A DNA stretch of 64,000 nucleotides from Streptomyces sp. GESEQ-4 (GCF_017948455.1 NZ_JAFFSU010000004.1:124001-188000), one strand, 5' to 3'. Shown: positions 36,768 through 45,990, counted from the first letter of the stretch. The notes: a model not told the origin generated them from the letters alone. Numbers and translations are program-made.

Positions 36768-37571
36768 ATGAGCCGACTGCGCGTCATACCGACCTGGCGG
36801 CACGGCCAGGAGCGGCTGTATGTATGCCTCACGGACGGGCGGAACATCGCCTGGTACGACAGGGAGGCGGCCCGGGTCAACCTGCTGAGCGACGACCACA
36901 GAGAGGGCGTACTCGAAGCCCTCGGACCCTTCCTGACCGGCCCCGTCACCGTCGGCCCGCCCCCGGTGCCGACCCCCGCGGAGCTGGCCCGCCTCACCCT
37001 CCACCCGGACGACGACCTGGCGCCCAACCGTCCAGGCGAGGCCCTCCACATCGCCCTGGACCGGGACCCCGGACCCGCCCACCGGCTGCGCCCCGACCCG
37101 CGCCGCCGGGCGCTGGCCGCCGAGCAGGCGGTGGGGGAGGCCCTGGAGCGGCTGGACGGCGCGGGCTGGCACGCCCTGCACTCGATCCCGCTGCCCGGCG
37201 GCGACCGCGTCCACCACCTGGCGATCGGCCCCGGCGGCCTCTTCGCCATCCACACCGTGTACGCCCGCAAGACGCGGGTCCTGATCGCCGACCCCATGGT
37301 CACCCTGGGCCGCCGCGAAGCCCGCCCCCTGCTCCGCCGCGCCCGAGCCGACGCCGACCGCGCCTCCTACGCCCTCACCGCCGAGGTCCACCCCCTCCTC
37401 GCCGTGGCCGGCCCCGCGAACGTCCAGATCACCGCCCCCCTCCGCGAAGTGCGAGTCTTCCAGGACACGGAACTGGGAGGCCTAGCCCGTCTGGGCGGCG
37501 TACTAAAACCGGCGGACGTGGAAGCACTGCACGCGATGGCGAGGGACCGCCACACATGGGACCGGGTGTGA
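36768..37571 (+). CDS. NERD-like (nuclease-related) domain protein
   Basis: 267 residues from the ATG at 36768. The C-terminal half resembles the NERD fold: AEQAVGEALERLDGAGWHAL, HHLAIGPGGLFAIHT and later helices. The usual DHL-type catalytic Asp is replaced by HHL, so nuclease activity is doubtful. The N-terminal part (VIPTWRHGQERLYVCLTDGR NIAWYD, in two pieces) is typical of actinobacterial members. No neighbour explains its role. A repeat element follows 2 bases after the stop. Confidence 0.75.
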   Translation: MSRLRVIPTWRHGQERLYVCLTDGRNIAWYDREAARVNLLSDDHREGVLEALGPFLTGPVTVGPPPVPTPAELARLTLHPDDDLAPNRPGEALHIALDRDPGPAHRLRPDPRRRALAAEQAVGEALERLDGAGWHALHSIPLPGGDRVHHLAIGPGGLFAIHTVYARKTRVLIADPMVTLGRREARPLLRRARADADRASYALTAEVHPLLAVAGPANVQITAPLREVRVFQDTELGGLARLGGVLKPADVEALHAMARDRHTWDRV

Positions 37572-37572
37572 A

Positions 37573-37626
37573 GCGCCCCGTAAGGGGCGCGGGGAACTGC
37601 GCGACCAGCCACGACGGCGCAGCAGA
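37573..37626 (-). repeat. Dispersed intergenic repeat, copy 7 (type A inverted)
   Basis: GCGCCCC-GTAA-GGGGCGC, then GGGGAACTGCGCGACCAG, CCACGACGGCGCAGCAG. It lies between the convergent NERD-like and LigD-polymerase genes and can act as their shared terminator. Confidence 0.85.
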
Positions 37627-37650
37627 CGAATGACGACAGATGGCCTGAGT

Positions 37651-38535
37651 TCATGACGGCACAAGACCGACGTGGGCGGGATCAAGCAGCGGCGCCAACA
37701 GATCCCCATAGTCCTGCACCCGAGGACCAAGATCCGCCGCAGTGAACGCCAGCTGCCCAGGCCCCCCACACTCCTCGACCTCCCCCCACGTCACCGGCGC
37801 CGACACCAACGGCTGAGCCCGCGCCCGCAGGGTGTAGGGCGTCGCCGTCGTCTTCCGCGCAGCGTTCTGGCTCCAGTCGACGAACACCTTCCCGGGCCGC
37901 AGACTCTTCGTCATCCGGTGCACGACCAGCCGCGGCAACGCCCGCTCCGCCTCCACGGCGAGTTCCTTGGCGTACTCGCTGACCTGCTCGGACGACGCGG
38001 ACCGCACGGCGGCCAGCAGATGCAGCCCCTTCGCCCCGGACGTCTTCGGCCACGCCTCGATTCCGTCCGCCGCGAGCCGGTCCCGCAGCCACAGGGCGAC
38101 CTGACAGCACTCCACGACCGTCGCCGGCGCCCCCGGATCGAGGTCGAACACCATCCGGTCCGCCTCGCCGGGCGCCCCGATCAGCCACTGCGGGGTGTGG
38201 AACTCGGTCACCAGATTGGCGGCCCACATCAGACTCGCCAGATCCTGTACGAGCACCATCCGCGCCGGCCCCTCCATCCTCGGCACCTCGGCGGTGGTGA
38301 CCCACTCCGGCGTACCCGGCGGCACGTTCTTGGTGAAGAACAGCTGCCCGTCGGGCCCGTCCGGATACCGCAGAAACGACACCGGCCGGTCCCGCAGATG
38401 CGGCAGCAGCACGTCGGCGACGGTCGCGTAGTAGTGCAGTACCTCGCCCTTGGTGAACCCGGCGGCCGGATACAGCACCTTCTCCAGATTGCTGAGCGCG
38501 ACCCGCCGCCCTTCTACCTCGGTCATGGGCGCCAT
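37651..38535 (-). CDS. LigD polymerase-domain protein (NHEJ primase-polymerase)
   Basis: 294 residues from the ATG at 38535 behind AGAGGTGAG; the open frame upstream is not protein-like and runs antisense to the next genes. Signatures of the LigD POL domain are LSNLEKVLYPAAGFTKGE, YPDGPDGQLFFTKN, VFDLDPG (metal-binding Asp pair), SGAKGLHL and VFVDWSQNAARKT. It fills or adds nucleotides at broken DNA ends for the Ku/ligase pathway. It is only the polymerase module; ligase and nuclease modules are absent. No ku gene is in the window. Confidence 0.93.
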   Translation of the reverse strand: MAPMTEVEGRRVALSNLEKVLYPAAGFTKGEVLHYYATVADVLLPHLRDRPVSFLRYPDGPDGQLFFTKNVPPGTPEWVTTAEVPRMEGPARMVLVQDLASLMWAANLVTEFHTPQWLIGAPGEADRMVFDLDPGAPATVVECCQVALWLRDRLAADGIEAWPKTSGAKGLHLLAAVRSASSEQVSEYAKELAVEAERALPRLVVHRMTKSLRPGKVFVDWSQNAARKTTATPYTLRARAQPLVSAPVTWGEVEECGGPGQLAFTAADLGPRVQDYGDLLAPLLDPAHVGLVPS

Positions 38536-38697
38536 AAGTCGAGTCTCACCTCTGCCGGCCCCTACGGCATCCCGCGCGAACGAGGTCCGGACCGGACCTG
38601 CACGTTCCCCCGAATGCCCCAGTCCAGGTAACCCCCTCACTCCGGTGGCCGTTTGAAAGCGGTACTTCCCTTGAATCAAGGAGCTCCCGAGAGCCCC

Positions 38698-39666
38698 ATG
38701 AAACTCACCTCCGTGGTCATCAGCCACAACGTCGCCGACTATCTCCCCGACTGCCTGGGCTCGCTGCGCCGGAACACCGGCCCGGACATCGAGTACGTCT
38801 TCGTCGACGACCACTCCACCGACGGCTCCCGCGCCCTGCTGGAGCAGGCCGTCGCCCGGATCCCCAACAGCCGGCTCGTCGTCCACCCGCGGAACCGGGG
38901 CGCCTCCGCCGCCCGCAACACCGGGATCGACGAGGCACGCGGCGCGTACGTCACCTTCCTCGACGGCGACGACTGGCTGGCGCCCGGCTACTACCCCCGG
39001 CTCGCCGAGGCCTGCACCCGGCTCGGCACCGACTTCGTCCGCGTCGACCATCTGCGCGCCCAGGGCAAGAGGCGCACGCTGCAGAGGGCGCCGGAGAGCA
39101 GGCGGGGGGTGCCGATCCCGTCGGTCGAGGGCATCGGCGAGGAGAACCGGGAGACCATGGCGGACTACGTCAACGCGTGGTCGGGCGGCTTCCGCACCGG
39201 GCTGCGGGACAGCGGGCTGCTGTACTTCGACACCTCGCTCAGGACCTGCGAGGACCGGCTGTGGAACTGGCGGCTGCATCTGCACACCCGGACGTTCGCG
39301 GTGGTGGGCCTCGCCGGGCTCTTCTACCGCAGGGACGTCGGAGGCTCCCTCACCAGCGTCGGTGACGACCGGCAGCTCGACTTCCTCCCGGCCTCGCAGC
39401 GGATCATCGAGGAGGCCCTCGCCCACAGCACGGACCGCGCCGTGCACCGCAAGGCCGTACGCACCCTGCTCGGTCTCACGCACTTCCACCTCAAGCGGAC
39501 CGACCGGCTCGACAAGCGGGTGGCCAGACAGTTCCCCGGGCGGTACCGGGCGCTGGCCGCGTCCCTGCCGCAGGACCTGCTCCGCGAAGTCCTCGACGGC
39601 ATGGACGAGCAGCGCAGATCCGACCTGACCGCCCTCTACCGTCCGAGGAAGACCGCGTGCCCCTGA
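38698..39666 (+). CDS. GT-A family 2 glycosyltransferase
   Basis: 322 residues from an ATG behind GAGAG. N-terminal GT2 motifs are VVISHNVADYLPDCLGSL, VFVDDHSTDGS, NRGASAARNTGI and the DxD-like FLDGDDWL, which binds the nucleotide sugar with a metal. The C-terminal part has RTCEDRLWNW, the ED acid pair of capsule and teichoic-acid polymerases of this class, and a helical tail. It probably adds sugars or polyol units to a surface polymer. First gene of a three-gene overlapping operon. Confidence 0.9.
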   Translation: MKLTSVVISHNVADYLPDCLGSLRRNTGPDIEYVFVDDHSTDGSRALLEQAVARIPNSRLVVHPRNRGASAARNTGIDEARGAYVTFLDGDDWLAPGYYPRLAEACTRLGTDFVRVDHLRAQGKRRTLQRAPESRRGVPIPSVEGIGEENRETMADYVNAWSGGFRTGLRDSGLLYFDTSLRTCEDRLWNWRLHLHTRTFAVVGLAGLFYRRDVGGSLTSVGDDRQLDFLPASQRIIEEALAHSTDRAVHRKAVRTLLGLTHFHLKRTDRLDKRVARQFPGRYRALAASLPQDLLREVLDGMDEQRRSDLTALYRPRKTACP

Positions 39667-41054
39667 ACGTCCCCGTTCCCACGGAGCCCCGTGATCCCGT
39701 CCCGGTCCAGCTCGTCGAAGCCTCCACGCTCTACGGTCTCGCCACGGTCTGCGCGGCTGTCGCACAGGGCCTGCTGCCGCTCGCGGAGGGCGGTCGGCGG
39801 GTGCTGGTGACGTCCACCAACACCACCGTCCCCGAGGCGCAGCCGCCGTGGGAGGAGCTGCCCGGCTTCGCCCACCTGTCGACGTACTTCGACGCGGTCG
39901 TCTCCTGGAACGACACGATCTTCCCCAACCACCCCTCGGTCTGGTCGCCCCGCCCCGAGGACCGCCCGCTGTTCGAGCAGGCGCTGCGCCGCTCCTGGGG
40001 GATCGGCCCCGACGCCCCCGTCGAACTGGTCGCCGAGTCGGTCCAGTCCCCGCCCTCCCTCACCCTGGCCCGCCTCTTCGCCGACGCGACCCTGCACGTC
40101 TACGCCGACGGCCTGATGAGCTACGGCCCCCTGCGCACCCGCCTGGAACAGCAGGTCCTGCGCCGCGTCGGCCGGTTCGTCTACCCGGAGCTGGTCCCCG
40201 GCCTGCGCCCGCACCTGCTCGACGAGTGGCCCGGCGCCGAGCACCACCCGCTGTCCCCCGACGCCCTGCGCCGCACACTCACCGTCCTCGCCGACGCCGC
40301 CAAGGACGAACTGGAGGCGGTACGTGAACTGCCCCAGGGCAGCGCCCTGTTGCTCGGTCAGTACCTCGCCGAGGCCGGCATCCTCAGCGCCGCCGAGGAG
40401 GACGCCCTGCACCGCGACATACTGCGCGAGGCGGTACGGGGCGGCGCCGCCTCGGTCCTCTTCAAGCCGCACCCCAGCGCACCGCGCCGGCACGCCGAGG
40501 CCCTCCGCGGGGAAGCCGCCCGCGCCGGCGTCACCCTGCACGTCGTCGACCTGCCCGTCCTCGCCGAGGTGCTCTACGAACGGCTCCGACCGGACGTCGT
40601 CCTCGGCTGCTTCTCCACCGCCCTGTTCACCGCCACCACGGTGTACGGCATCCCCGCGGTGCGCGTCGGCACGGACCTCGTCCTGCGGCGCCTGAAGCCG
40701 TACGAGAACAGCAACCGCATCCCGCTGGTCATCGCCGACTGCGTGCTGCCCGGACCCGGGGCCGTCGAGGCACGGGATGAGGTGCGGCGGCTGGTCGCGA
40801 CCGTCTCGTTCTGCATGCAGCCCATCGCCTACGCCCATCTGCGCCCCACCGCCGAGCAGTTGCTGTCGGCCGCCCGCGCGAAGGCCGTCGCCGGCCGCTA
40901 CCTGGGCCTGCTCCGCCTGACCAGACTCCGCCTCCCGGGCGGCCTCCCGGCACCCCGCCTCCTGCTCCCCCTGGCCAAGACCTCATTCATCCACCGCCAC
41001 CGCTCAACCCTCGCCCGCCTGGCCCGTACCGCCCGCGGAACGGCAATCCGATGA
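39657..41054 (+). CDS. Polysialyltransferase-like glycosyltransferase
   Basis: 465 residues from a GTG that overlaps the GT2 gene by 10 bases, with GAGGAAG ahead. The family marks are LLLGQYLAEAGIL, the His-Pro motif in VLFKPHPSAPRR and the Ser motif in VLGCFSTALFTAT, as in alpha-2,8-polysialyltransferases and related GT-B enzymes. Streptomyces is not known for polysialic acid, so the donor is probably another acidic sugar. With the GT2 and AftA-like genes it likely builds a wall glycopolymer. The C-terminal 60 residues are basic and may touch the membrane. Confidence 0.83.
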   Translation: MPLNVPVPTEPRDPVPVQLVEASTLYGLATVCAAVAQGLLPLAEGGRRVLVTSTNTTVPEAQPPWEELPGFAHLSTYFDAVVSWNDTIFPNHPSVWSPRPEDRPLFEQALRRSWGIGPDAPVELVAESVQSPPSLTLARLFADATLHVYADGLMSYGPLRTRLEQQVLRRVGRFVYPELVPGLRPHLLDEWPGAEHHPLSPDALRRTLTVLADAAKDELEAVRELPQGSALLLGQYLAEAGILSAAEEDALHRDILREAVRGGAASVLFKPHPSAPRRHAEALRGEAARAGVTLHVVDLPVLAEVLYERLRPDVVLGCFSTALFTATTVYGIPAVRVGTDLVLRRLKPYENSNRIPLVIADCVLPGPGAVEARDEVRRLVATVSFCMQPIAYAHLRPTAEQLLSAARAKAVAGRYLGLLRLTRLRLPGGLPAPRLLLPLAKTSFIHRHRSTLARLARTARGTAIR

Positions 41055-43147
41055 CCGCCCACCGGGAACGGGACCAGGAGGGGCTGCAGGACGAGAGCCC
41101 GATGCCCGCTCGTCGGGTGATCGCTCGGCAGGGGTGGGGCGAGGACGTGGAGGAGGACGGGGCGGTGATCGCTCCGGTCGCGGCGTTGATCGGGGGGCAG
41201 GGGTCGGCGGGGCGTCCCGCTCCGTCCCCGGTACCGCCGCGGGCGGGGCGGCGGCGTCCGACCGGCGGCCGGTTCGCCGTCGAGCTCGTCCTCGGGGCGG
41301 GCATCGCGGTCGGCGTGAGCCTCGGCATCCAGTACGTCGTACCGCGGCTGCCGCTGCCCGAGCCGTCGCTGCTGTCGACCATTCTGACCACGCTGACCAC
41401 GACGGCCGTGGTGGTGCTCCTCGCCCTGTCGGTGCCGGCCGCCGGGCGGGGCGGCATGGCCGTACGCGGGCTCCTCCACTGGTCCGGCTACGCGCTGGTC
41501 TCCGCGCTGCCCACTCTCCTCCTCGCCCTCCCGCTGCACGGCACCCGCTGGTTCCTCGGCGGGCTGGCCTCGGACAACCAGTTCCGTGTCGAGTACCTCA
41601 CCCGCCTCACCGACTCGCCCGCACTGGCCGACTTCGCCTACCGGGACGTACCGCCGCTGTATCCGCCCGGCTGGTTCTGGACCGGCGGACGGATCGCCGC
41701 GCTGCTGGGCTGGGACGCGTGGGCCGCGTTCAAGCCGCTGTGCATCACCTCGGCCGCGCTCGCCGCGGCGGTGACGCTGGCGCTGTGGCGGCTGCTGGTG
41801 CCGCCCCGGATCGCCGTACTGCTGGCGACGGCGACCGTGATGGCCGCCTTCGTCGAGCCGTCCCTCGGTGTCCGCGAGCCCTATGCCTGGCTGGTCGGCT
41901 CCGCGCTCGCGCCGCTCACGGTGATCGCGCTGAAGCTGCTGCGGGCGCCCGCCGTCCGCCCCTTTCCACTGCTGGCGTTCGGCGTCGCGGTGGGCGCGGC
42001 CGTGCTGACGTACACGCTGCTCGCCGCCTTCTGGGTGTTCACCCTCATCGCGATGGCGGCGGCCCTGCTGCTGCACAGACCGCGGCGCCGGCGCACGCTG
42101 CTCGCACGGGTCGCGCTCGCGGGGATCGCCGCGGCACCGTCGGCCGCCGTGGTCCTGCTGCCGTACGAACTGGCCGGACGCGCCGCCGGAGGGTCCCCGG
42201 ACACGACGGCGCTGAAGTTCACGCCCTACCAGCAGTTGACGTATCTGCTGCCGATGACGGAGATCACGCCGGGCGGACTGCTGTGCCTGGCTGGCACCGT
42301 CTGGCTGGTCGTCCGCTTCCGCACCCGGCCCGTGGCTGCGGGCCTGCTCGCGCTGGTCGCCGGATGCTACGCCTGGTGCGTGCTGTCCCATCTGGCCATC
42401 GCGTTCGGCACCACGCTCCTCTCCTTCCGCGTCCACCCGGTCCTGCTCGTCGCACTGCACTGCGCGGGCGTCCTCGCCCTGTGGGACCTGCTGCGGACCG
42501 TGCGCAGACGGCACCGCGCGCAGGCCAGGACCGCCACCGGCGTACTGGCCGTCGTCGCGGCGGTCTTCACCGTCGCCGCCGTCCAGCACGCGCAGAGCGC
42601 GCTGGGCCGCGAGGTCGACCTGGCCTACCGGCAGAGCTACCCCCTGGACGACGGCACGGCCCCCTCCCGCACGACACGCGTCCGGCACCCCGGCACCGAG
42701 GACCTGTGGATCCGCCCCCTGGTCCGCGCGATCGCCCGCGGCACCGGCAGGCAGCCGCACGACCTGACCGTCCTGACGGACCATCACCGGCTGCTGTCCG
42801 TCGAGCCGTACTGGGCCTATGTCGCCATGACGCCCGGCTACTCCAACCCCCAGGCACGGCACGAGAAGCGCAACGCGGAGGTACGGCGCTGGCTCGCCGC
42901 CCGGGACGCGGACGACTTCGCGCGGCGGCTGGACTCGGGCCGCTTCCCGGCGCCGGACGTGTTCGTCCTGCGGCAGACCGACACCGGCTACGGCCTCTAC
43001 CTGTTCCGCCACAACTTCCCCCGCGTCCCGGTGACCCGGTCCTCGGAAGTCGTCTTTCCCGTCGACTTCTTCCCGCCGGGGCGCTTCCTGCGGCAGGACG
43101 TGGGGCCGTACACCGTGATCACGCGATACGGCGGCCGGTCCGGGTGA
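41051..43147 (+). CDS. AftA-like arabinofuranosyltransferase (GT85-type)
   Basis: 698 residues, ATG overlapping the previous stop (ATGA). A hydrophilic N-terminal tail (1-75) is followed by about 10-12 membrane segments and a soluble C-terminal domain (from about 510). DNQFRVEYLTRLTDSPALAD and YRDVPPLYPPGWFWTGGR are the AftA signature region, with the acidic residue of the GT-C catalytic loop. AftA adds the first arabinofuranose to wall galactan from decaprenyl-phosphoryl-arabinose in mycobacteria. Streptomyces lacks that galactan, so the acceptor here is probably the polymer made by the two genes upstream. Confidence 0.85.
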   Translation: MTAHRERDQEGLQDESPMPARRVIARQGWGEDVEEDGAVIAPVAALIGGQGSAGRPAPSPVPPRAGRRRPTGGRFAVELVLGAGIAVGVSLGIQYVVPRLPLPEPSLLSTILTTLTTTAVVVLLALSVPAAGRGGMAVRGLLHWSGYALVSALPTLLLALPLHGTRWFLGGLASDNQFRVEYLTRLTDSPALADFAYRDVPPLYPPGWFWTGGRIAALLGWDAWAAFKPLCITSAALAAAVTLALWRLLVPPRIAVLLATATVMAAFVEPSLGVREPYAWLVGSALAPLTVIALKLLRAPAVRPFPLLAFGVAVGAAVLTYTLLAAFWVFTLIAMAAALLLHRPRRRRTLLARVALAGIAAAPSAAVVLLPYELAGRAAGGSPDTTALKFTPYQQLTYLLPMTEITPGGLLCLAGTVWLVVRFRTRPVAAGLLALVAGCYAWCVLSHLAIAFGTTLLSFRVHPVLLVALHCAGVLALWDLLRTVRRRHRAQARTATGVLAVVAAVFTVAAVQHAQSALGREVDLAYRQSYPLDDGTAPSRTTRVRHPGTEDLWIRPLVRAIARGTGRQPHDLTVLTDHHRLLSVEPYWAYVAMTPGYSNPQARHEKRNAEVRRWLAARDADDFARRLDSGRFPAPDVFVLRQTDTGYGLYLFRHNFPRVPVTRSSEVVFPVDFFPPGRFLRQDVGPYTVITRYGGRSG

Positions 43148-43178
43148 GAACGGGGTACGGCCGGGCGCGGTCAACCTG

Positions 43179-43206
43179 TTAAAGACGCGTCAACGGCCGG
43201 TAGGGT
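43179..43206 (+). promoter_or_regulatory. Candidate vegetative promoter of the ArsB/NhaD gene
   Basis: TTAAAG (43179-43184), a 16-base spacer and TAGGGT (43201-43206). Suitable spacing and distance to the leader ORF and transporter. Judged by eye only. Confidence 0.4.
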
Positions 43207-43277
43207 TCACAGCGGTGTGCCGGGAAGCCTGGTCGGCGAGCAGAAGCGGTCTGTCTTCCGATCGGTGGTGACCTGTC

Positions 43278-43325
43278 ATGGCACGTGCGTCGATGCCCGT
43301 CCACGAACCCCCGGCGGCGCCGTGA
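43278..43325 (+). CDS. Possible 15-codon leader ORF (MARASMPVHEPPAAP)
   Basis: ATG at 43278 opens a frame whose TGA (43323-43325) overlaps the GTG start of the transporter. It could couple translation or attenuate it. There is no strong ribosome site, so it may be chance, or an alternative N-terminal region after a frame change in relatives. Confidence 0.3.
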   Translation: MARASMPVHEPPAAP

Positions 43326-44620
43326 ACGACTGGCACAGCTGGGCCGCGCTCGTCGTGTTCGTCGGCGCGTACTCCCTGATCATCAGCGAGAAGATCCACC
43401 GGGTCGCGGTGGCCCTGGGCGGCGCCGGCCTGATGCTCGCGATCGGCGCCACCGACGATGTCACGGCGTTCTACTCCGAGGACACCGGCGTCGACTGGAA
43501 CGTCATCTTCCTGCTGATGGGCATGATGATGATCGTCGGCGTGCTGAAGAAGACCGGCATGTTCGAGTACCTGGCCATCTGGGCCGTGAAGCGGGCCCGC
43601 GCCCGGCCCTACCGGGTGATGGCCATGCTCGTCGTCATCACCGCGCTCGCCTCGGCCCTGCTCGACAACGTCACCACGGTCCTGCTCGTCGCCCCGGTCA
43701 CCCTGCTGGTCTGCGAGCGCCTCGGCCTGCCCGCCGCCCCGTTCCTGATCGCCGAGGTGTTCGCGTCCAACATCGGCGGCACCGCGACCCTGGTCGGCGA
43801 CCCGCCCAACATCATCATCGCCAGCCGGGCCGGTCTCACCTTCAACGACTTCCTGATCCACCTCGCCCCGCTGGCCGCGGTCCTGATACTGCTTCTCCTG
43901 CTGCTGTGCCGCGTGATGTTCCGCAAGTCCTTCGTGTACGACGAGGACCGCGCCGCCGAGATCATGGAGCTGGAGGAGCGGGAGGCCATCAGGGACCCGC
44001 GGCTGCTGATCCAGGGCCTCGTCGTCCTCGTCCTGGTCGTCGCCGGGTTCGTCCTGCACCCCGTACTGCACTACGAGCCCAGCGTCGTCGCCCTGCTCGG
44101 CGCCGGGCTGCTCATCGCCGTTTCCGCGGTCGAGACCGGTGATGTCCTCGCCGAGGTCGAATGGCCCACGCTGGCCTTCTTCGCGGGCCTGTTCGTGATG
44201 ATCGGCGGGCTCATCGACACGGGCGTCGTCGACGAGGTGTCCGGCGCGCTGGCCGACATGATCGGCACCAACGAATTCGCCGGTTCCATGCTCATGCTGG
44301 GCGCGTCCGCGGCACTGTCCGGGGTCGTCGACAACATCCCGTACGTCGCCACCATGGCCCCCATCACCGGCGACCTCGTGCAGAACATGGGCGGCGCGAG
44401 CGACCACGTCATGTGGTGGGCGCTCGCGCTCGGCGCCGACCTCGGCGGCAACGCGACCGCCATCGGCGCCTCGGCCAACGTCGTCGTGCTCGGCATCGCC
44501 GAACGCAACCGGCAGCCCATCTCCTTCTGGCAGTTCACCAAGTACGGCCTCGTGGTCACCGCGGTCACGGTCGTGGTGGCGATGGCGTATGTGTGGCTGC
44601 GCTACTTCGGCTGGGGATAG
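43322..44620 (+). CDS. ArsB/NhaD-type ion transporter (SLC13-like)
   Basis: 432 residues from a GTG at 43322. About 11-12 membrane segments. Repeated half-signatures are LLDNVTTVLLVAPVTLL and SNIGGTATLVGDPPNIII in the first half, and LSGVVDNIPYVATMAPI and GADLGGNATAIGASANVVVL in the second. These Asn/Gly/Asp hairpins form the ion site in the ion-transporter superfamily that includes arsenite pumps ArsB and NhaD Na+/H+ antiporters. No arsR, arsC or arsenite ATPase gene is near, so Na+/H+ or organic anion transport is as likely. Confidence 0.88.
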   Translation: MNDWHSWAALVVFVGAYSLIISEKIHRVAVALGGAGLMLAIGATDDVTAFYSEDTGVDWNVIFLLMGMMMIVGVLKKTGMFEYLAIWAVKRARARPYRVMAMLVVITALASALLDNVTTVLLVAPVTLLVCERLGLPAAPFLIAEVFASNIGGTATLVGDPPNIIIASRAGLTFNDFLIHLAPLAAVLILLLLLLCRVMFRKSFVYDEDRAAEIMELEEREAIRDPRLLIQGLVVLVLVVAGFVLHPVLHYEPSVVALLGAGLLIAVSAVETGDVLAEVEWPTLAFFAGLFVMIGGLIDTGVVDEVSGALADMIGTNEFAGSMLMLGASAALSGVVDNIPYVATMAPITGDLVQNMGGASDHVMWWALALGADLGGNATAIGASANVVVLGIAERNRQPISFWQFTKYGLVVTAVTVVVAMAYVWLRYFGWG

Positions 44621-44653
44621 GGGATGGGGGATAGGCGTGGAGTGCGTGGGGCG

Positions 44654-45400
44654 TCACTTCACGGTCGGGCTGGGGGACGGGGTGGGCGCGGACGTTTGGA
44701 GGTCCAGGCCCGGGGGCTTCGTGAGCGCGACGATCGGTGCGCCCGGCTGGGGCGGCGGCGGGGTCATCTGGTCCTGGGGGAGCTTGGGCGGGCTCGTCTG
44801 CTGGAAGAGGGCCTGGTCGAAGTTGACCATTTCCGTCTTCTCCAGGACCGAGATGTGGTCGAGGACGGTGTCGTTGGTCAGATCGGCGAGCTGACGGACC
44901 AGCGAGTTCTTGGTGGTGGCGCGGATCTGGGCGACCACCGGGAAGATCCGGCCATGGGCGGTCCGCATGATGTTGACTGCGGTGGTGTCGAACTGCTTGC
45001 CGGTCTCGGCCTGCGAGGTCGCCACGAACTGCTGCTGCTGCGGGCTGGGCTGGTTGGGCAGCGTGATGCCCAGCTCGGGCGCGATCTTGCGGCACATTTC
45101 GTCGAGCCCGGCGTGCCCGACGACCAGGTGCTCGCCGGCCTCCTTCATGGCCGGGGTCGTCCCGCGCTCCATCGCCGTCATGCCGAGCGGGTACTCCCAC
45201 AGCCCGGCCGCGCGCACGGCGACCACGAAGGACCGGTCCGCCTCGGTGAGCGGACCGTAGGGGGTGTTCGCGATGATGCGATCCTGCCCGGTGGCTGCCT
45301 TGTCCACCCCGAGCATTGCGGGGTACGCGAGTGCGGCGAGAGTCAGACTCAATGCTCCGCCGACGAAGACGGTTCCGACCCTGTTGCGCGACAGGCGCAT
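44654..45400 (-). CDS. Secreted DUF4142 protein
   Basis: 248 residues from an ATG behind AGGAGG. N-terminal signal or anchor (VGTVFVGGALSLTLAALAYPAML). The DUF4142 four-helix region (about 50-205) contains AMKEAGEHLVVGHAGLDEM and DTTAVNIMRTAHGRIFPVVA, with the recurrent His/Asp/Glu seen in this ferritin-like fold. The tail is Pro-rich (PPPPQPGAPIVAL, APTPSPSPTVK). It is probably exported and may bind metal; its role is not known. It lies downstream of the CBS gene on the same strand. Confidence 0.87.
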   Translation of the reverse strand: MRLSRNRVGTVFVGGALSLTLAALAYPAMLGVDKAATGQDRIIANTPYGPLTEADRSFVVAVRAAGLWEYPLGMTAMERGTTPAMKEAGEHLVVGHAGLDEMCRKIAPELGITLPNQPSPQQQQFVATSQAETGKQFDTTAVNIMRTAHGRIFPVVAQIRATTKNSLVRQLADLTNDTVLDHISVLEKTEMVNFDQALFQQTSPPKLPQDQMTPPPPQPGAPIVALTKPPGLDLQTSAPTPSPSPTVK

Positions 45401-45513
45401 CCATGCCTCCTGATGTGACCGGACCTGACAGCAAGAAGTACGGACGGGAGGCGCCGTCCAATCAGTGTCCCGAGTAAAAGTCACGCAGGAGGCATATGGC
45501 GTACGTCACACTC

Positions 45514-45990
45514 TCACGTGCCGTCGGCCGTGCCGGCCGTCGGGAGGAGCTCGTGGAGGAGGTGCGAGGCGGTGATGACGCCCAGCAGATGGGTCCCGTC
45601 CTTCGCCTTCTCCACCACGGCCACCACCGGGCTGCGCACCTGGGCCATCAGTGCGGCCACCTCCAGCGCGGTGTCGTCGGGGTCCGCGATCGGGGGCGGC
45701 GCCGCCTTGTGGGGCAGGCACTCCCCGACCCGTCGGCCGACCAGCGCCTGACACAGCCGGTCGGCGTGCTTCTCGTCGACGACCGCGGCGAGCGTCGGGT
45801 CCTCCAGCACATACGCCGGAACCAGCACCTTGATCATCTGCGACGCCGGCAGGATCGCCTTCGGCTCACCGCGCTCGTCGAGCACCAGCAGCCCCGGCAA
45901 CTTGTGCTCGGCCATCAGCCGCGCCGCCTCCAGGGCGTCACTGTCGACGCTCACCGTCTCGTATCCGACCGCCAGATCACGTGCGCGCAC
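45514..45990 (-). CDS. CBS-pair domain protein
   Basis: 158 residues from a GTG 6 bases behind GAGGAG; in-frame ATGs further upstream lack such a site. Two CBS motifs: DLAVGYETVSVDSDALEAAR with LPGLLVLDERGEPKAIL, then DPDDTALEVAALMAQVRSP with GTHLLGVITASHLL. A CBS pair binds adenosyl ligands and often gates a transporter. No other domain is present, so it is a stand-alone sensor, perhaps for the neighbouring ArsB/NhaD transporter on the other strand. Confidence 0.92.
   Translation of the reverse strand: MRARDLAVGYETVSVDSDALEAARLMAEHKLPGLLVLDERGEPKAILPASQMIKVLVPAYVLEDPTLAAVVDEKHADRLCQALVGRRVGECLPHKAAPPPIADPDDTALEVAALMAQVRSPVVAVVEKAKDGTHLLGVITASHLLHELLPTAGTADGT

Noticed and set aside
38536..39765. 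Upstream extension of the LigD polymerase gene
   Set aside because: It runs antisense to the GT2 gene, lacks family motifs, and a good ribosome site marks the ATG at 38535.
44621..44653. GGGGAT-type short direct repeats between convergent genes
   Set aside because: Too short and irregular to support a function.
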